Shown here: in pieces, positions 1 through 7,142 of the stretch | Layout: each line of letters begins with the position of its first letter | Numbering within the stretch: the first letter of the stretch is position 1 | Assembly (NCBI GenBank): GCA_964421355.1 | Contig: CAYQWX010000057.1 | Location: 1 to 13,150, forward strand | Direction of reading: 5' to 3' | DNA: 13,150 bases | From: JALTDM01 sp964421355 | GTDB taxonomy: Bacteria > Bacteroidota > Bacteroidia > Bacteroidales > JALTDM01 | Made by a program: the position numbers and the translations under genes | The notes under the pieces: generated by a model | What the model was told of the DNA's origin: nothing | The model's database searches: none | Seen by the model: only the letters and a program-made list of their open reading frames with translations

Positions 1-53
1 CTTTTTTCATCAATGGAAAAAAGTAGATAATCCTTGGGGTTATACCAAAAGTA
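1..53 (+). repeat. Diverged intergenic repeat, copy A
   Basis: The first ~53 bases resemble the reverse complement of 7307-7358. Both begin with a CTTTTTT run. They share a block around GTAGATAA (23-30 here), then a CC..TT.GG.GTTAT core and an AAAAGT end, with a few small gaps. The two copies are diverged and in opposite orientation. Neither encodes a recognisable protein, although an open frame runs off the left edge here. The copy is cut by the window edge. Its function is unknown. Confidence 0.5.
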
Positions 54-92
54 AAGCGGATAAAAAAGTTCTTATAATTTTTTTTATGTTCA

Positions 93-131
93 TTTCTTTG
101 TGGCGACAAAGAAACGAACCCAAGAAAACGT
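93..131 (+). repeat. Hairpin plus A-rich tail repeat element
   Basis: A perfect 9-bp stem (93-101 with 106-114) encloses the loop GGCG and is followed by an A/C-rich tail at 115-131. The same architecture, a short stem then an AAAC..CC.AAAA tail, recurs at 7465-7497. From memory, elements of this kind are widespread between genes in Bacteroidota. No coding role is seen. There is no T-tract on either strand, so it does not look like a terminator. Confidence 0.55.
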
Positions 132-196
132 CCAAAATGATACTTCCACCCACTTGATCGCAACTTATTTTTTGTTGTCTTTTGTTTGGTAACCCA

Positions 197-260
197 TGCA
201 ACCTCGCCGTTTTGGATAGCCTTCCCGCTTAAAATCCTAACGGAATTTTTTAAGGTTGCA
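197..260. repeat. Compound inverted repeat downstream of ruvB
   Basis: Outer arms TGCAACCT (197-204) and AGGTTGCA (253-260) are perfect 8-bp inverted repeats. Nested within them, CCGTTTTGGAT (207-217) pairs with ATCCTAACGG (234-243) except for a small bulge or mismatch. The apex is 16 bases. The whole could fold as a long interrupted hairpin if transcribed. It lies 85-150 bases beyond the ruvB stop. It could be a mobile REP-like element, a transcript-end structure or a protein-binding site; the sequence does not decide. Confidence 0.6.
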
Positions 261-344
261 AAAAACCGTGATGCACAAGTGCTATTATGCTATAGTACAC
301 TTTGTAATCATTTTTGACTTTTTGTTACTTTTCATCATTCGTTT

Positions 345-1337
345 TTATAGCAAACTTCGCCCCATGTGTTTGTATGCAAGAGGTGTTGCCATTCTACCTC
401 TTGCGGTACGCTTAATGTACCCTTCTTTAATTAAAAAAGGTTCATATACATCTTCTATTGTCCCTGGGTCTTCACCTAGGGATGTCGCTATATTTTTTAT
501 TCCTACTGGACCTCCTGCAAATTTATCTATTATGATTTCCAGTATTTTATTGTCAATTTCGTCAAGCCCGTTTTTGTCTATATTTAGGGCATTAAGTGCA
601 TATTTGGTAATTTCCAGATTAATTTTTCCATTACCTTTTACTTGAGCAAAATCCCGCACCCTACGAAGTAGAGCATTTGCTATCCTGGGTGTGCCTCTGC
701 TGCGTCGTGCTATTTCTTCTATTGCATTGCTATCTGCTTCTACTTTTAATATTGCGGCAGAGCGTAGTATTATTTTGCTTAATACTTTGGCATCATAATA
801 TTCCAAGTGGGCTTTTATCCCAAAACGCGAACGTAACGGGTTGGTAAGTAATCCCGAACGGGTAGTGGCTCCGATGAGAGTAAACGGATTGATTTTTATT
901 TGTATGCTTCTGGCACTTGGTCCTTTATCTATTATTATATCAATCTTAAAATCTTCCATTGCGGAATATAAGTATTCTTCTATTATGGGAGTAAGTCTGT
1001 GGATTTCATCTATAAACAATACATCCCTTTCTTCCAATCCTGTAAGAATACCTGCTAAATCTCCGGGTTTGTCCAAAGACGGTCCGGATATATATTTTAT
1101 GTTTACACCTAATTCATTAGCAATAATGTTTGCTAAAGTAGTTTTCCCCAATCCCGGTGGTCCATGTAAAAGCACATGGTCAAGTGCTTCTTCTCGCATC
1201 AATGCCGCTTTTACAAATATTTTCAGGTTTTCAACAATGCTTGATTGCCCTGCAAAATCTTTAAAATAATGTGGCCTTATTTTATTTTCCAGTTCTTCGT
1301 CTATATTTTGATTTCGTATATCAAAGTCTTCCGACAT
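345..1337 (-). CDS. ruvB: Holliday junction branch-migration helicase RuvB
   Basis: RuvB is the hexameric AAA+ motor that, with RuvA, drives branch migration of Holliday junctions in recombination and replication-fork repair. At 330 residues it has the usual family length. Walker A GPPGLGKTT is at 59-67 and Walker B DEIHR at 110-114. Sensor 1 GATT is at 156-159 and the arginine-finger segment LRSRFG at 168-173. The sensor-2 helix follows RGTPR (214-218). The C-terminal winged helix (about 256-330) carries the typical GGPVG, GEDPGTIEDVYEP and RTARGR segments. No ruvA or ruvC is nearby. The ATG start lies 19 bases after a TAnnTTTG -7 motif on the same strand, which supports it. The gene is divergent from the formyltransferase unit. 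Identification is firm. Confidence 0.98.
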   Translation of the reverse strand: MSEDFDIRNQNIDEELENKIRPHYFKDFAGQSSIVENLKIFVKAALMREEALDHVLLHGPPGLGKTTLANIIANELGVNIKYISGPSLDKPGDLAGILTGLEERDVLFIDEIHRLTPIIEEYLYSAMEDFKIDIIIDKGPSARSIQIKINPFTLIGATTRSGLLTNPLRSRFGIKAHLEYYDAKVLSKIILRSAAILKVEADSNAIEEIARRSRGTPRIANALLRRVRDFAQVKGNGKINLEITKYALNALNIDKNGLDEIDNKILEIIIDKFAGGPVGIKNIATSLGEDPGTIEDVYEPFLIKEGYIKRTARGRMATPLAYKHMGRSLL

Positions 1338-1356
1338 AATGTTGGTTTTTATAATA

Positions 1357-1364
1357 CAAACATA
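1357..1364 (-). promoter_or_regulatory. Candidate ruvB promoter, -7 element
   Basis: The minus strand reads TATGTTTG, a full match to the Bacteroidota -7 consensus TAnnTTTG, with its 3' end 19 bases before the ruvB ATG. That would give a leader of roughly a dozen bases. I found no clear -33 TTG partner at the expected spacing, so this is a motif-based call. Confidence 0.5.
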
Positions 1365-1399
1365 TAGGATTTTTTTGAATATGATAACTATTTTTATTG

Positions 1400-1476
1400 T
1401 TTGTTATTGTTATTTTACAACTTTATTAACTTTGCCATATTGTTTTTTTAAAAATAGAATAAAAAACATAACTTTG
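1400..1476 (+). promoter_or_regulatory. Tandem candidate promoters for the formyltransferase/WbqC unit
   Basis: The same octamer, TAACTTTG, occurs at 1427-1434 and 1469-1476; both match the -7 consensus TAnnTTTG. The first has upstream partners TTTG at 1400-1403 (23-base spacing) and TTG at 1407-1409 (17-base spacing), which bracket the usual distance. The second has only a loosely spaced TTG at 1440-1442. Either would drive the plus-strand pair starting at 1539, with leaders of about 55 or 100 bases. The region is shared with the divergent ruvB promoter. Confidence 0.5.
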
Positions 1477-1538
1477 AAGGTAGCTATGGCAAATAGTCTA
1501 TCAGAATGTATTTTTGAATGACACAATAAATATAAAAC

Positions 1539-2189
1539 ATGAAAACATTTGCAATATACTGTTCCGGTGGAGCATCAAGAATATTAAAGTTTTATTCTCT
1601 AAATAACAATGTTAACAAATACAAACCGAAAAAAGCCATATATGACGGTGATAATGAAGATGTTATATTAAAACTGAAAAGTTTATTTAAAAAAGATTTG
1701 TTACTATTTAAAAAAGAACTGCTTTCGAAAGAAGAGCAATCAAAAATCCACAAGGCAACTTCGGATTTTATTCATAAAACTCTAATTCAAAACAATATAG
1801 ATTATCTTTTATGTTTTGGCACTAAGATATTAAAGAAACCTTTGATTGAAGATTATGCTAACAGGTTAATAAATTTTCATCCGTCTTTACTACCGTCATT
1901 TAAAGGATTATATTCAATAGATCAAGCTCTAAAATATAATGTTTCTTTAATCGGAAATACGGCACATTTCATTGACAAAGGAGTAGATACGGGGAAGGTC
2001 ATAGTTCAATCAGCAATGCTGACAGAAGAATATGAAGATTATGAAGATGTATTGGAACTCCAGTTTCCCATGATAAAAATGATATTGAGAGATATTTTAC
2101 TCTATGACATTTCCGATGATGAAATATTTGCCGAGATAAAAAACAGAAACAAAAAATACTTAATCCCAAACAAATGCACAAATGAATGA
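1539..2189 (+). CDS. PurN-fold formyltransferase, probably glycan-modifying
   Basis: This 216-residue protein has the N-terminal fold of folate-dependent formyltransferases, which move a formyl group from N10-formyltetrahydrofolate to an amine. The catalytic set of E. coli PurN (N106, H108, H137, D144) is matched at identical spacing by N112, H114, H143 and D150. These lie in the NFHPSLLPS and HFIDKGVDTGK segments. The substrate loop differs: the PurN SGNGSN segment becomes SGGASR (9-14), so the phosphate-binding Asn is Arg. The folate-side MRIL becomes TKIL (95-98). This argues against a standard glycinamide-ribotide enzyme. The overlap with a WbqC-family gene suggests N-formylation of an amino sugar or similar glycan precursor, which is inference. 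The ATG follows an A-rich leader with no Shine-Dalgarno. Sampled lines look AT-richer than ruvB and rarA. The fold is firm; the substrate is unknown. Confidence 0.8.
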   Translation: MKTFAIYCSGGASRILKFYSLNNNVNKYKPKKAIYDGDNEDVILKLKSLFKKDLLLFKKELLSKEEQSKIHKATSDFIHKTLIQNNIDYLLCFGTKILKKPLIEDYANRLINFHPSLLPSFKGLYSIDQALKYNVSLIGNTAHFIDKGVDTGKVIVQSAMLTEEYEDYEDVLELQFPMIKMILRDILLYDISDDEIFAEIKNRNKKYLIPNKCTNE

Positions 2190-2889
2190 TAGTATATCTA
2201 TAATGCAACCTTATATTTTCCCATACCTTGGTTATTTTCATTTAATCGAATCAAGTAAATTATTCGTATTTTATGATGATGTCCATTATATAAAAAAAGG
2301 ATGGATTAATCGCAATAGAATTTTACTAAACGGAAAAGATTTTCTATTTACAATTCCTGTGAAAAAAGTCAGTCAAAATAAACTAATAAACGAAATAGAA
2401 CCCGCAATAGATAAAAAATGGAAGCAAGTATTTTTTAAAACTTTAGAATTTGCATACAAAAAAGCACCATATTACAAAGAAGTAATTGCATTAATTGATG
2501 ATGTGTTTAATGCAAACTATACAGATATAACCGATTTATGTATAAAATCTATTGAAACGGTATATTCATATTTAGGGGAAAAAATAAATTATGTAAAATC
2601 TTCACAATTTGCACCAGAAACAAAAGGAATTGACAAAGCAGATAGATTAATTGCAATTACAAAAAAAGCACATTACCATAAATATTCAAATGCCATAGGC
2701 GGACAAGCATTATACCATAAAGAGTATTTTAGGGGAAAAGGGGTCGATTTGTTTTTTGTAAAAAGCCAACTAAAAGAATACAAACAATTTGACAATGAGT
2801 TTGTAAAAGGATTATCCATTATTGATGTTTTAATGTTTAACGATATTGAGGTAGTAAGATCGTTTTTAAGAGATTTTGAATTGATATAA
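2182..2889 (+). CDS. WbqC-like family protein
   Basis: This 235-residue protein belongs to the WbqC-like family, members of which occur in O-antigen and other surface-polysaccharide clusters; no activity is established to my knowledge. The family's conserved segments are visible. They are QPYIFPYLGYF at 9-19, DDVHYIKKGWINRNRIL at 32-48, the HKYSNAIGG region at 166-174, and LSIIDVLMFN at 211-220. No signal peptide or membrane segment is seen, so it is probably cytoplasmic. Its ATG overlaps the formyltransferase stop by 8 bases (ATGAATGA), indicating co-translation. The likely role is a cytoplasmic step in making or decorating a glycan with its partner. It converges with rarA across a 55-base gap. 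Family assignment is strong; function is inference from context. Confidence 0.88.
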   Translation: MNDSISIMQPYIFPYLGYFHLIESSKLFVFYDDVHYIKKGWINRNRILLNGKDFLFTIPVKKVSQNKLINEIEPAIDKKWKQVFFKTLEFAYKKAPYYKEVIALIDDVFNANYTDITDLCIKSIETVYSYLGEKINYVKSSQFAPETKGIDKADRLIAITKKAHYHKYSNAIGGQALYHKEYFRGKGVDLFFVKSQLKEYKQFDNEFVKGLSIIDVLMFNDIEVVRSFLRDFELI

Positions 2890-2944
2890 ATACTATATAC
2901 AAAAGTATAAAGATAATAGATAAATGGTAGTAAATTAAAAATAT

Positions 2945-4216
2945 TTAACCTTTCTCCCTTCTTCCCCATAGTTTTTTTAGAAAAGTTTTGATTGAATTTT
3001 CTCGTTGATTGTTAGCGGGGTGGTAGAAGGTTTCTTGTATCCCATCGGGTAAATATGATTGGTATGTAAAATGTTCGGAGTAGTCATGGGGATATTTGTA
3101 GCCTGCAGAGTATCCCAATTCTTTCATTAGTTTTGTTGATGCATTGCGTAAATGCTTGGGAACAGGAGTATTAGATGTTTGTTTGGCAAAGTCCATAGCG
3201 GCATTTATTGCTTTGTATGCACTGTTGCTTTTGGGTGATGAGGCTAAATAGATAGTAGTTTCCGAAAGTATTATACGAGCTTCGGGCATTCCTATTTTGC
3301 TTACGGCTTCATAAGTTGCATTGGCAAGTAGAAGAGCATTAGGATTTGCTAAACCTATGTCTTCAGCTGCCAAAATAATAAGTCGTCGTGCAATAAACAG
3401 AATATCTTCACCTGCATTTAACATACGGGCAAGCCAATATAATGAAGCATTAGGGTCGCTACCTCTTACTGATTTTATAAATGCTGATATTATATCATAA
3501 TGCAAATCGCCTGTTTTATCATAATATGCGAATTTGTGTTGTACTACTTTTTCTATCGTTTTGTTATCTATTATTATTTGCGGTTCGTTCTTTTTGTAAT
3601 TTATAGTTAGTTCTAGAATGTTTAATAGTTTACGGGCATCACCTCCTGAAAAGTATAATAATGCGTCTGTTTCTGCAATTTTAATGTTAAGGTTTTTTAA
3701 TATTGTATCTGTTTTTATTGCTTTATTTGTTATTTCAACAAGATTTTCTTTTGAAAGTTCTTTTAGTGTATATACATTACATCTTGACAGCAAAGGGTTT
3801 ATTATTTGAAAAGAAGGATTTTCGGTAGTGGCAGCAATTAGGACAACCAATCCCTCTTCTACCATTTTAAGTAAGGAGTCTTGTTGTGCTTTGTTAAATC
3901 TGTGTATTTCGTCTATAAATAATATTGGTGGTTTGGTGATGAATATATTTGCTTTTGATACTTTTTCGGCTACTTCTTTTATTTGTTTTACTCCTGATTC
4001 TATGGCATTTATAGAATAAAATTCTCTTTTGGTGTGATATGCTACTATTTTAGCAAGGGTTGTTTTTCCTGTTCCCGGTGGTCCCCATAATATTATTGAT
4101 GAAAGGGTATTTTGTTCTATCATTTTACGAAGTGGGGCGTCTTGTGCAAGTAGGTGTTCTTGCCCTATTATTTCTTCTATTTTTTGTGGACGCATTCTTT
4201 CTGCAAGAGGTTTCAT
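2945..4216 (-). CDS. rarA: Replication-associated recombination protein RarA (MgsA)
   Basis: RarA/MgsA is a AAA+ ATPase related to clamp-loader subunits and eukaryotic WRNIP1/Mgs1; it acts at stalled replication forks. The protein is 423 residues, near the usual length. Walker A GPPGTGKTT is at 45-53 and Walker B DEIHRFNKAQQD at 102-113. The sensor segment ATTENPSF is at 129-136, the arginine finger LLSRC at 142-146, and sensor 2 GGDARKLLNILE at 191-202. The family-specific C-terminal tetramerisation region follows, with SVRGSDPNASLYWLARML (249-266) and RRLIILAAEDIGLANP (277-292). The typical GYKYPHDY and YLPDG segments come later (372-379, 388-392). It is the last gene of the five-gene minus-strand operon, and its ATG overlaps the truA stop by 4 bases. 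Confidence 0.97.
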   Translation of the reverse strand: MKPLAERMRPQKIEEIIGQEHLLAQDAPLRKMIEQNTLSSIILWGPPGTGKTTLAKIVAYHTKREFYSINAIESGVKQIKEVAEKVSKANIFITKPPILFIDEIHRFNKAQQDSLLKMVEEGLVVLIAATTENPSFQIINPLLSRCNVYTLKELSKENLVEITNKAIKTDTILKNLNIKIAETDALLYFSGGDARKLLNILELTINYKKNEPQIIIDNKTIEKVVQHKFAYYDKTGDLHYDIISAFIKSVRGSDPNASLYWLARMLNAGEDILFIARRLIILAAEDIGLANPNALLLANATYEAVSKIGMPEARIILSETTIYLASSPKSNSAYKAINAAMDFAKQTSNTPVPKHLRNASTKLMKELGYSAGYKYPHDYSEHFTYQSYLPDGIQETFYHPANNQRENSIKTFLKKLWGRREKG

Positions 4217-5001
4217 AATACTAAAAAATGTTTTTGTGGTGGTAATAGTTTTTCTTCTACAAAAATATTGTTAGGATATTCAATATTTGTTAAAAAAAGT
4301 CCTTGTGCGGGGGCGGAACTTCCTGCTTTAGCCCTGTCTTGAGAATTTAGTATTTCCATAATATGATTTGGATGAAGTTGTTGCTTTTCCATTTCTAATA
4401 CGGTACCTACTATTGCTCTTACCATATTACGTAAAAAGCGATTTGCTTTTATTTTTATATAAAAGCCGTAATCCGTTGGGTTACATAGAGTTTCCATCAC
4501 ATTGCAAATGCTTGTTTTAGCGGTCTTATCTTTTTTAGAAAAAGCTTCGAAATTGTGTTCTCCTTTAAGGTATTCCAATGTTTCATTCATTTTATCAAGA
4601 TTTACAGGGAAATAGACATGATAGGTATATGGCATTAAAAAAGCATTTTTATAAGTAGTAAAGAAGTAGTGATATGTTCTACTTATTGCATCAAAGCGGG
4701 CATTTGCTTTAGGTATAACTTTTACTATTTGAAAAATACTAATATCTGGTGGTAAAAAACGATTAAGTTGGTGTATTATCTCTTTGTTGTTTAGGTTGTT
4801 ATTTTTTGCTTCAAAACTTGCTACAAAATAAGAAGCATGCACACCTGTATCTGTTCGTCCTGCACCGGTAAGTTTTATAGGTTCTTTGAGTTTAATGCTC
4901 ATGTGTTTTTCCAATGTTTCCTGTACAGAATCAGCATTTATTTGCTGTTGCCACCCATGATATTTAGTGCCGTTGTATGCAAGTGATACAAAATATTTCA
5001 T
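4213..5001 (-). CDS. truA: tRNA pseudouridine(38-40) synthase TruA
   Basis: TruA isomerises uridines 38, 39 and 40 in the anticodon arm of many tRNAs to pseudouridine. The 262-residue length is typical. The catalytic motif GAGRTDTGVHA is at 47-57, with D51 as the nucleophilic aspartate. Other family segments are Y9-N10-G11 with YHGWQQQ (14-20), SRTYHY (107-112), FLRNMVRAIVG (189-199) and the C-terminal AKAGSSAPAQGLFL (224-237). It shares ATGA overlaps with both neighbours, the permease gene upstream and rarA downstream, so translation of the three is probably coupled. Nothing is unusual in the protein. The link to the ABC transporter is positional only. Confidence 0.97.
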   Translation of the reverse strand: MKYFVSLAYNGTKYHGWQQQINADSVQETLEKHMSIKLKEPIKLTGAGRTDTGVHASYFVASFEAKNNNLNNKEIIHQLNRFLPPDISIFQIVKVIPKANARFDAISRTYHYFFTTYKNAFLMPYTYHVYFPVNLDKMNETLEYLKGEHNFEAFSKKDKTAKTSICNVMETLCNPTDYGFYIKIKANRFLRNMVRAIVGTVLEMEKQQLHPNHIMEILNSQDRAKAGSSAPAQGLFLTNIEYPNNIFVEEKLLPPQKHFLVL

Positions 5002-5789
5002 TTGATTAGTCCTGTTTTTATGTTTTTGAATTCATCAAAAACAAAGCGGTTAGATATAAGTATTGTTAGCATTACAGTAAGCATAGATGTTACAAAGATA
5101 GTAATCATAATCATTATTTGGTATTTAATGGCAGTGGCTGGACTCGTGCCACTTAATATTTGTCCTGTCATCATTCCAGGTAATGATATAAGTCCCATTA
5201 TAGACATTGTTGCGATAGATGGATTAAAAGCTTTTTTTATTGCTTCTCTGAAAAATGGTGTCAATGCTTCTCTAAATGTTGCTCCATTTGCCAAAGCAAA
5301 CCTGTAAAAAGAGCGTTCGGCTACAAGCTTCCCAAAATAGGAGTTTAAAGCAATTATATTTGTGCGTAAAGCATTTCCAAGTAACATTCCTGTAATGGGT
5401 ATGAAATAGCGTGATTCAAAAAAGAAATCAAGATGTAATAATACCTTTAAGAAATATAAGTCAATTAAAAATATTGCTATTATTAGAGCAATGGAGGAAG
5501 GCATAAAAAACAGTTTTTGAGACAATTCACTTCTTTTTACAGTAGTGTAAGAAGCGATAAGCACCATGATAATCCACCACAAACTGTTTAGCCATGCGTT
5601 ATTTAACCTGAATAGAATTTCCAAATATACACCAAGAGCCAATAGCTGTAGTGTCATTCTTACTGCGGCTACTACCGTATCTTTGACCAAACCTGTTTTG
5701 AAATACCAAAATACGGATATGGGAATCAATAATAGTAGGTATGCAATAGATAAATCCCACCAGCTTATATCTACAATATTATTGTGCAT
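4998..5789 (-). CDS. ABC transporter permease, UPF0014/FetB family
   Basis: This 263-residue, very hydrophobic protein has about seven predicted membrane segments and belongs to the UPF0014 family typified by E. coli FetB (YbbM). Family signatures are RYFIPITGMLLGN (127-139), the ANGAT segment near 169-173, and a long conserved stretch with GLISLPGMMTGQILSG and AIKYQI (about 199-224). In E. coli, FetA/FetB has been linked to iron homeostasis and oxidative-stress resistance, proposed as export. The substrate here cannot be read from sequence. Its start overlaps the end of the ATPase gene by 11 bases, and the two surely form one transporter. It ends in an ATGA overlap with truA. Confidence 0.9.
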   Translation of the reverse strand: MHNNIVDISWWDLSIAYLLLLIPISVFWYFKTGLVKDTVVAAVRMTLQLLALGVYLEILFRLNNAWLNSLWWIIMVLIASYTTVKRSELSQKLFFMPSSIALIIAIFLIDLYFLKVLLHLDFFFESRYFIPITGMLLGNALRTNIIALNSYFGKLVAERSFYRFALANGATFREALTPFFREAIKKAFNPSIATMSIMGLISLPGMMTGQILSGTSPATAIKYQIMIMITIFVTSMLTVMLTILISNRFVFDEFKNIKTGLIK

Positions 5790-6420
5790 ATTTTTCTATA
5801 TTTATTATTTTATCCGATTGGTTTATCCAGTAATTATTGTGTGATGCGGCAATTATAGTTAAGTCTTTTTGTGTAAATAAATAGTCGGTAACTTTTTTTA
5901 TATTGTCTTCATCAAGTGCAGATGTAGGTTCGTCAAGAAACATAATAGGCTTTTTAAGTAGTAAAATAGATACCCATATTATTCTTTGTTTTTGTCCGCC
6001 AGATATTTCGGATAGTCGTTTATCTAAAAGTTTAGTATTTAAGTTAAATATTTCAAATAGTTCTTCTATATCCTTTTGTGCAGGTTTTAAGTGTCTATTT
6101 ACATTAAAATCAAAAGGAAAATAAAAAAGTTCTTTTACCGAGTCAAAAGGGAATTGTAATTCTTGTGGCAACCATGATATTTTGTTTCTTATTTGAAATA
6201 AATGTAGGATGTCTAATGGCATATTGAATATTGTAATTTGCCCTGAAAAGTTTAGGTTAAACCCACATAAGGTATTGATTAGAGTGCTTTTACCTGTGCC
6301 TGATGCTCCTATGATGGTAACTTTTTCACCTTGGAATATTTCAAAAGATAAATTTGAAAAAAGCGTACTGTTGTCAAATGATATGGATAAGTCTTTTACT
6401 TGTAATATTATGTTGTTCAT
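5779..6420 (-). CDS. ABC transporter ATP-binding protein, FetA-like
   Basis: This compact 213-residue ABC ATPase has all functional motifs. Walker A GASGTGKST is at 38-46, the Q-loop glutamine is in LPQ (84-86), and the signature SEISGGQKQR is at 137-146. Walker B MFLDEPTSALD is at 160-170 and the H-loop histidine is H194. It lies immediately before the UPF0014 permease and overlaps it by 11 bases, matching the FetA/FetB arrangement. It follows the hydrolase-like gene by only 5 bases. It should energise export or uptake by the permease at the inner membrane. The motif set makes the ATPase call firm; FetA-type assignment rests on the partner. Confidence 0.92.
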   Translation of the reverse strand: MNNIILQVKDLSISFDNSTLFSNLSFEIFQGEKVTIIGASGTGKSTLINTLCGFNLNFSGQITIFNMPLDILHLFQIRNKISWLPQELQFPFDSVKELFYFPFDFNVNRHLKPAQKDIEELFEIFNLNTKLLDKRLSEISGGQKQRIIWVSILLLKKPIMFLDEPTSALDEDNIKKVTDYLFTQKDLTIIAASHNNYWINQSDKIINIEKYAQ

Positions 6421-6425
6421 ATAAT

Positions 6426-7139
6426 TTATAACCGCTTGAAAAATAAATAAAGATTAAGCCAATATTCCTTGTATCCGTCATATTTTTTGTTTAATGCATT
6501 TAAGCCGTGAGCACCGTTTGCTCTTCCCGGCTTGAATAATTTTATTGCTTTTTTATCTGCTTTAGACATAAGCTGTTCTATATATGGATATTCGTCTTGA
6601 CTGGAGGCAACAAATGTTTTTGTTGAATATCCTGCTAATTTGTCTTCTACCTTGAATTTATCTTGAAAATATTCCCCTGGACTAAATGCTACTACGGCTT
6701 TTACTCTGTTATCATCTTTGGCTACGAGCATTGCTAATGATGCAGACATACCTGTTCCGAACAAAACAACTTTTTTTTGATTTTTGTTATAAATATAATT
6801 AATAGCAGCCTTTATATCTTTTATTGCTTCTGTGTTATCAAGTACTCCTTCTGGGTGTTTTTTTATGTATTCGGCACTTGTTTCGTTATTACCTATTCGC
6901 ATGTCTATAGTAAGACAATTGTATCCAAGTTTAGCTATTTTGTATGGTATGTCATCGTAATCTAATTTGTTTCCACCTTCATCGTGTAACATAATTACAT
7001 ACGGTAAAGTATCGTTTACTTTATAATCGTAAGCATATATTTTTACGCTGTCTTGTGTGAAAAATGTAATAGCTTCTTGGCTATAACCAATTGAGGAATA
7101 TGCCAATATTAGTAATGGTATAAACAGATATTTTAACAT
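6426..7139 (-). CDS. Exported alpha/beta-hydrolase-like protein, altered nucleophile elbow
   Basis: This 237-residue protein has an N-terminal signal peptide (hydrophobic 3-16, likely cleavage after Ser20 in GYSQ) and an alpha/beta-hydrolase pattern. An oxyanion-type LHDEGGN (51-57) is followed by LGYNCLTIDMR (71-81), a VVLFG strand (124-128), an acidic D182 and a histidine H211 in NGAHGL. The expected nucleophile elbow G-x-S-x-G instead reads G-T-G-M-S-A-S (128-134). In an ungapped alignment the nucleophile Ser is Gly130 and the following Gly is Ser132. Either the enzyme is inactive, or Ser132 serves in a shifted GMSAS elbow. It is first in the five-gene operon. It could act in the periplasm or beneath the outer membrane. 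The substrate is unknown. Confidence 0.75.
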   Translation of the reverse strand: MLKYLFIPLLILAYSSIGYSQEAITFFTQDSVKIYAYDYKVNDTLPYVIMLHDEGGNKLDYDDIPYKIAKLGYNCLTIDMRIGNNETSAEYIKKHPEGVLDNTEAIKDIKAAINYIYNKNQKKVVLFGTGMSASLAMLVAKDDNRVKAVVAFSPGEYFQDKFKVEDKLAGYSTKTFVASSQDEYPYIEQLMSKADKKAIKLFKPGRANGAHGLNALNKKYDGYKEYWLNLYLFFKRL

Positions 7140-7142
7140 AAT

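Noticed and set aside
2..157. Open frame of 51 codons running in from the left edge
   Set aside because: It reads through the repeat and hairpin elements. Its second half is just the translated hairpin repeat, and I recognise no protein family. It may be a gene end, but the repeat explains the sequence better.
1486..1521. Eleven-codon ORF with a GAAGG-like sequence before it, between the formyltransferase promoters and gene
   Set aside because: It is too short to support. The second promoter would start transcription almost at its ATG, and the peptide has no attenuator-like residue runs.
1539..2189. Annotation as PurN (glycinamide ribonucleotide formyltransferase)
   Set aside because: The catalytic residues fit, but the substrate-phosphate loop is changed and the gene is paired with a WbqC-family gene rather than purine genes.
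2890..2944. Possible terminator between the WbqC and rarA genes (TATAC/GTATA around AAAA)
   Set aside because: The stem is only 5 A/T-rich pairs with no convincing T-tract on either strand.
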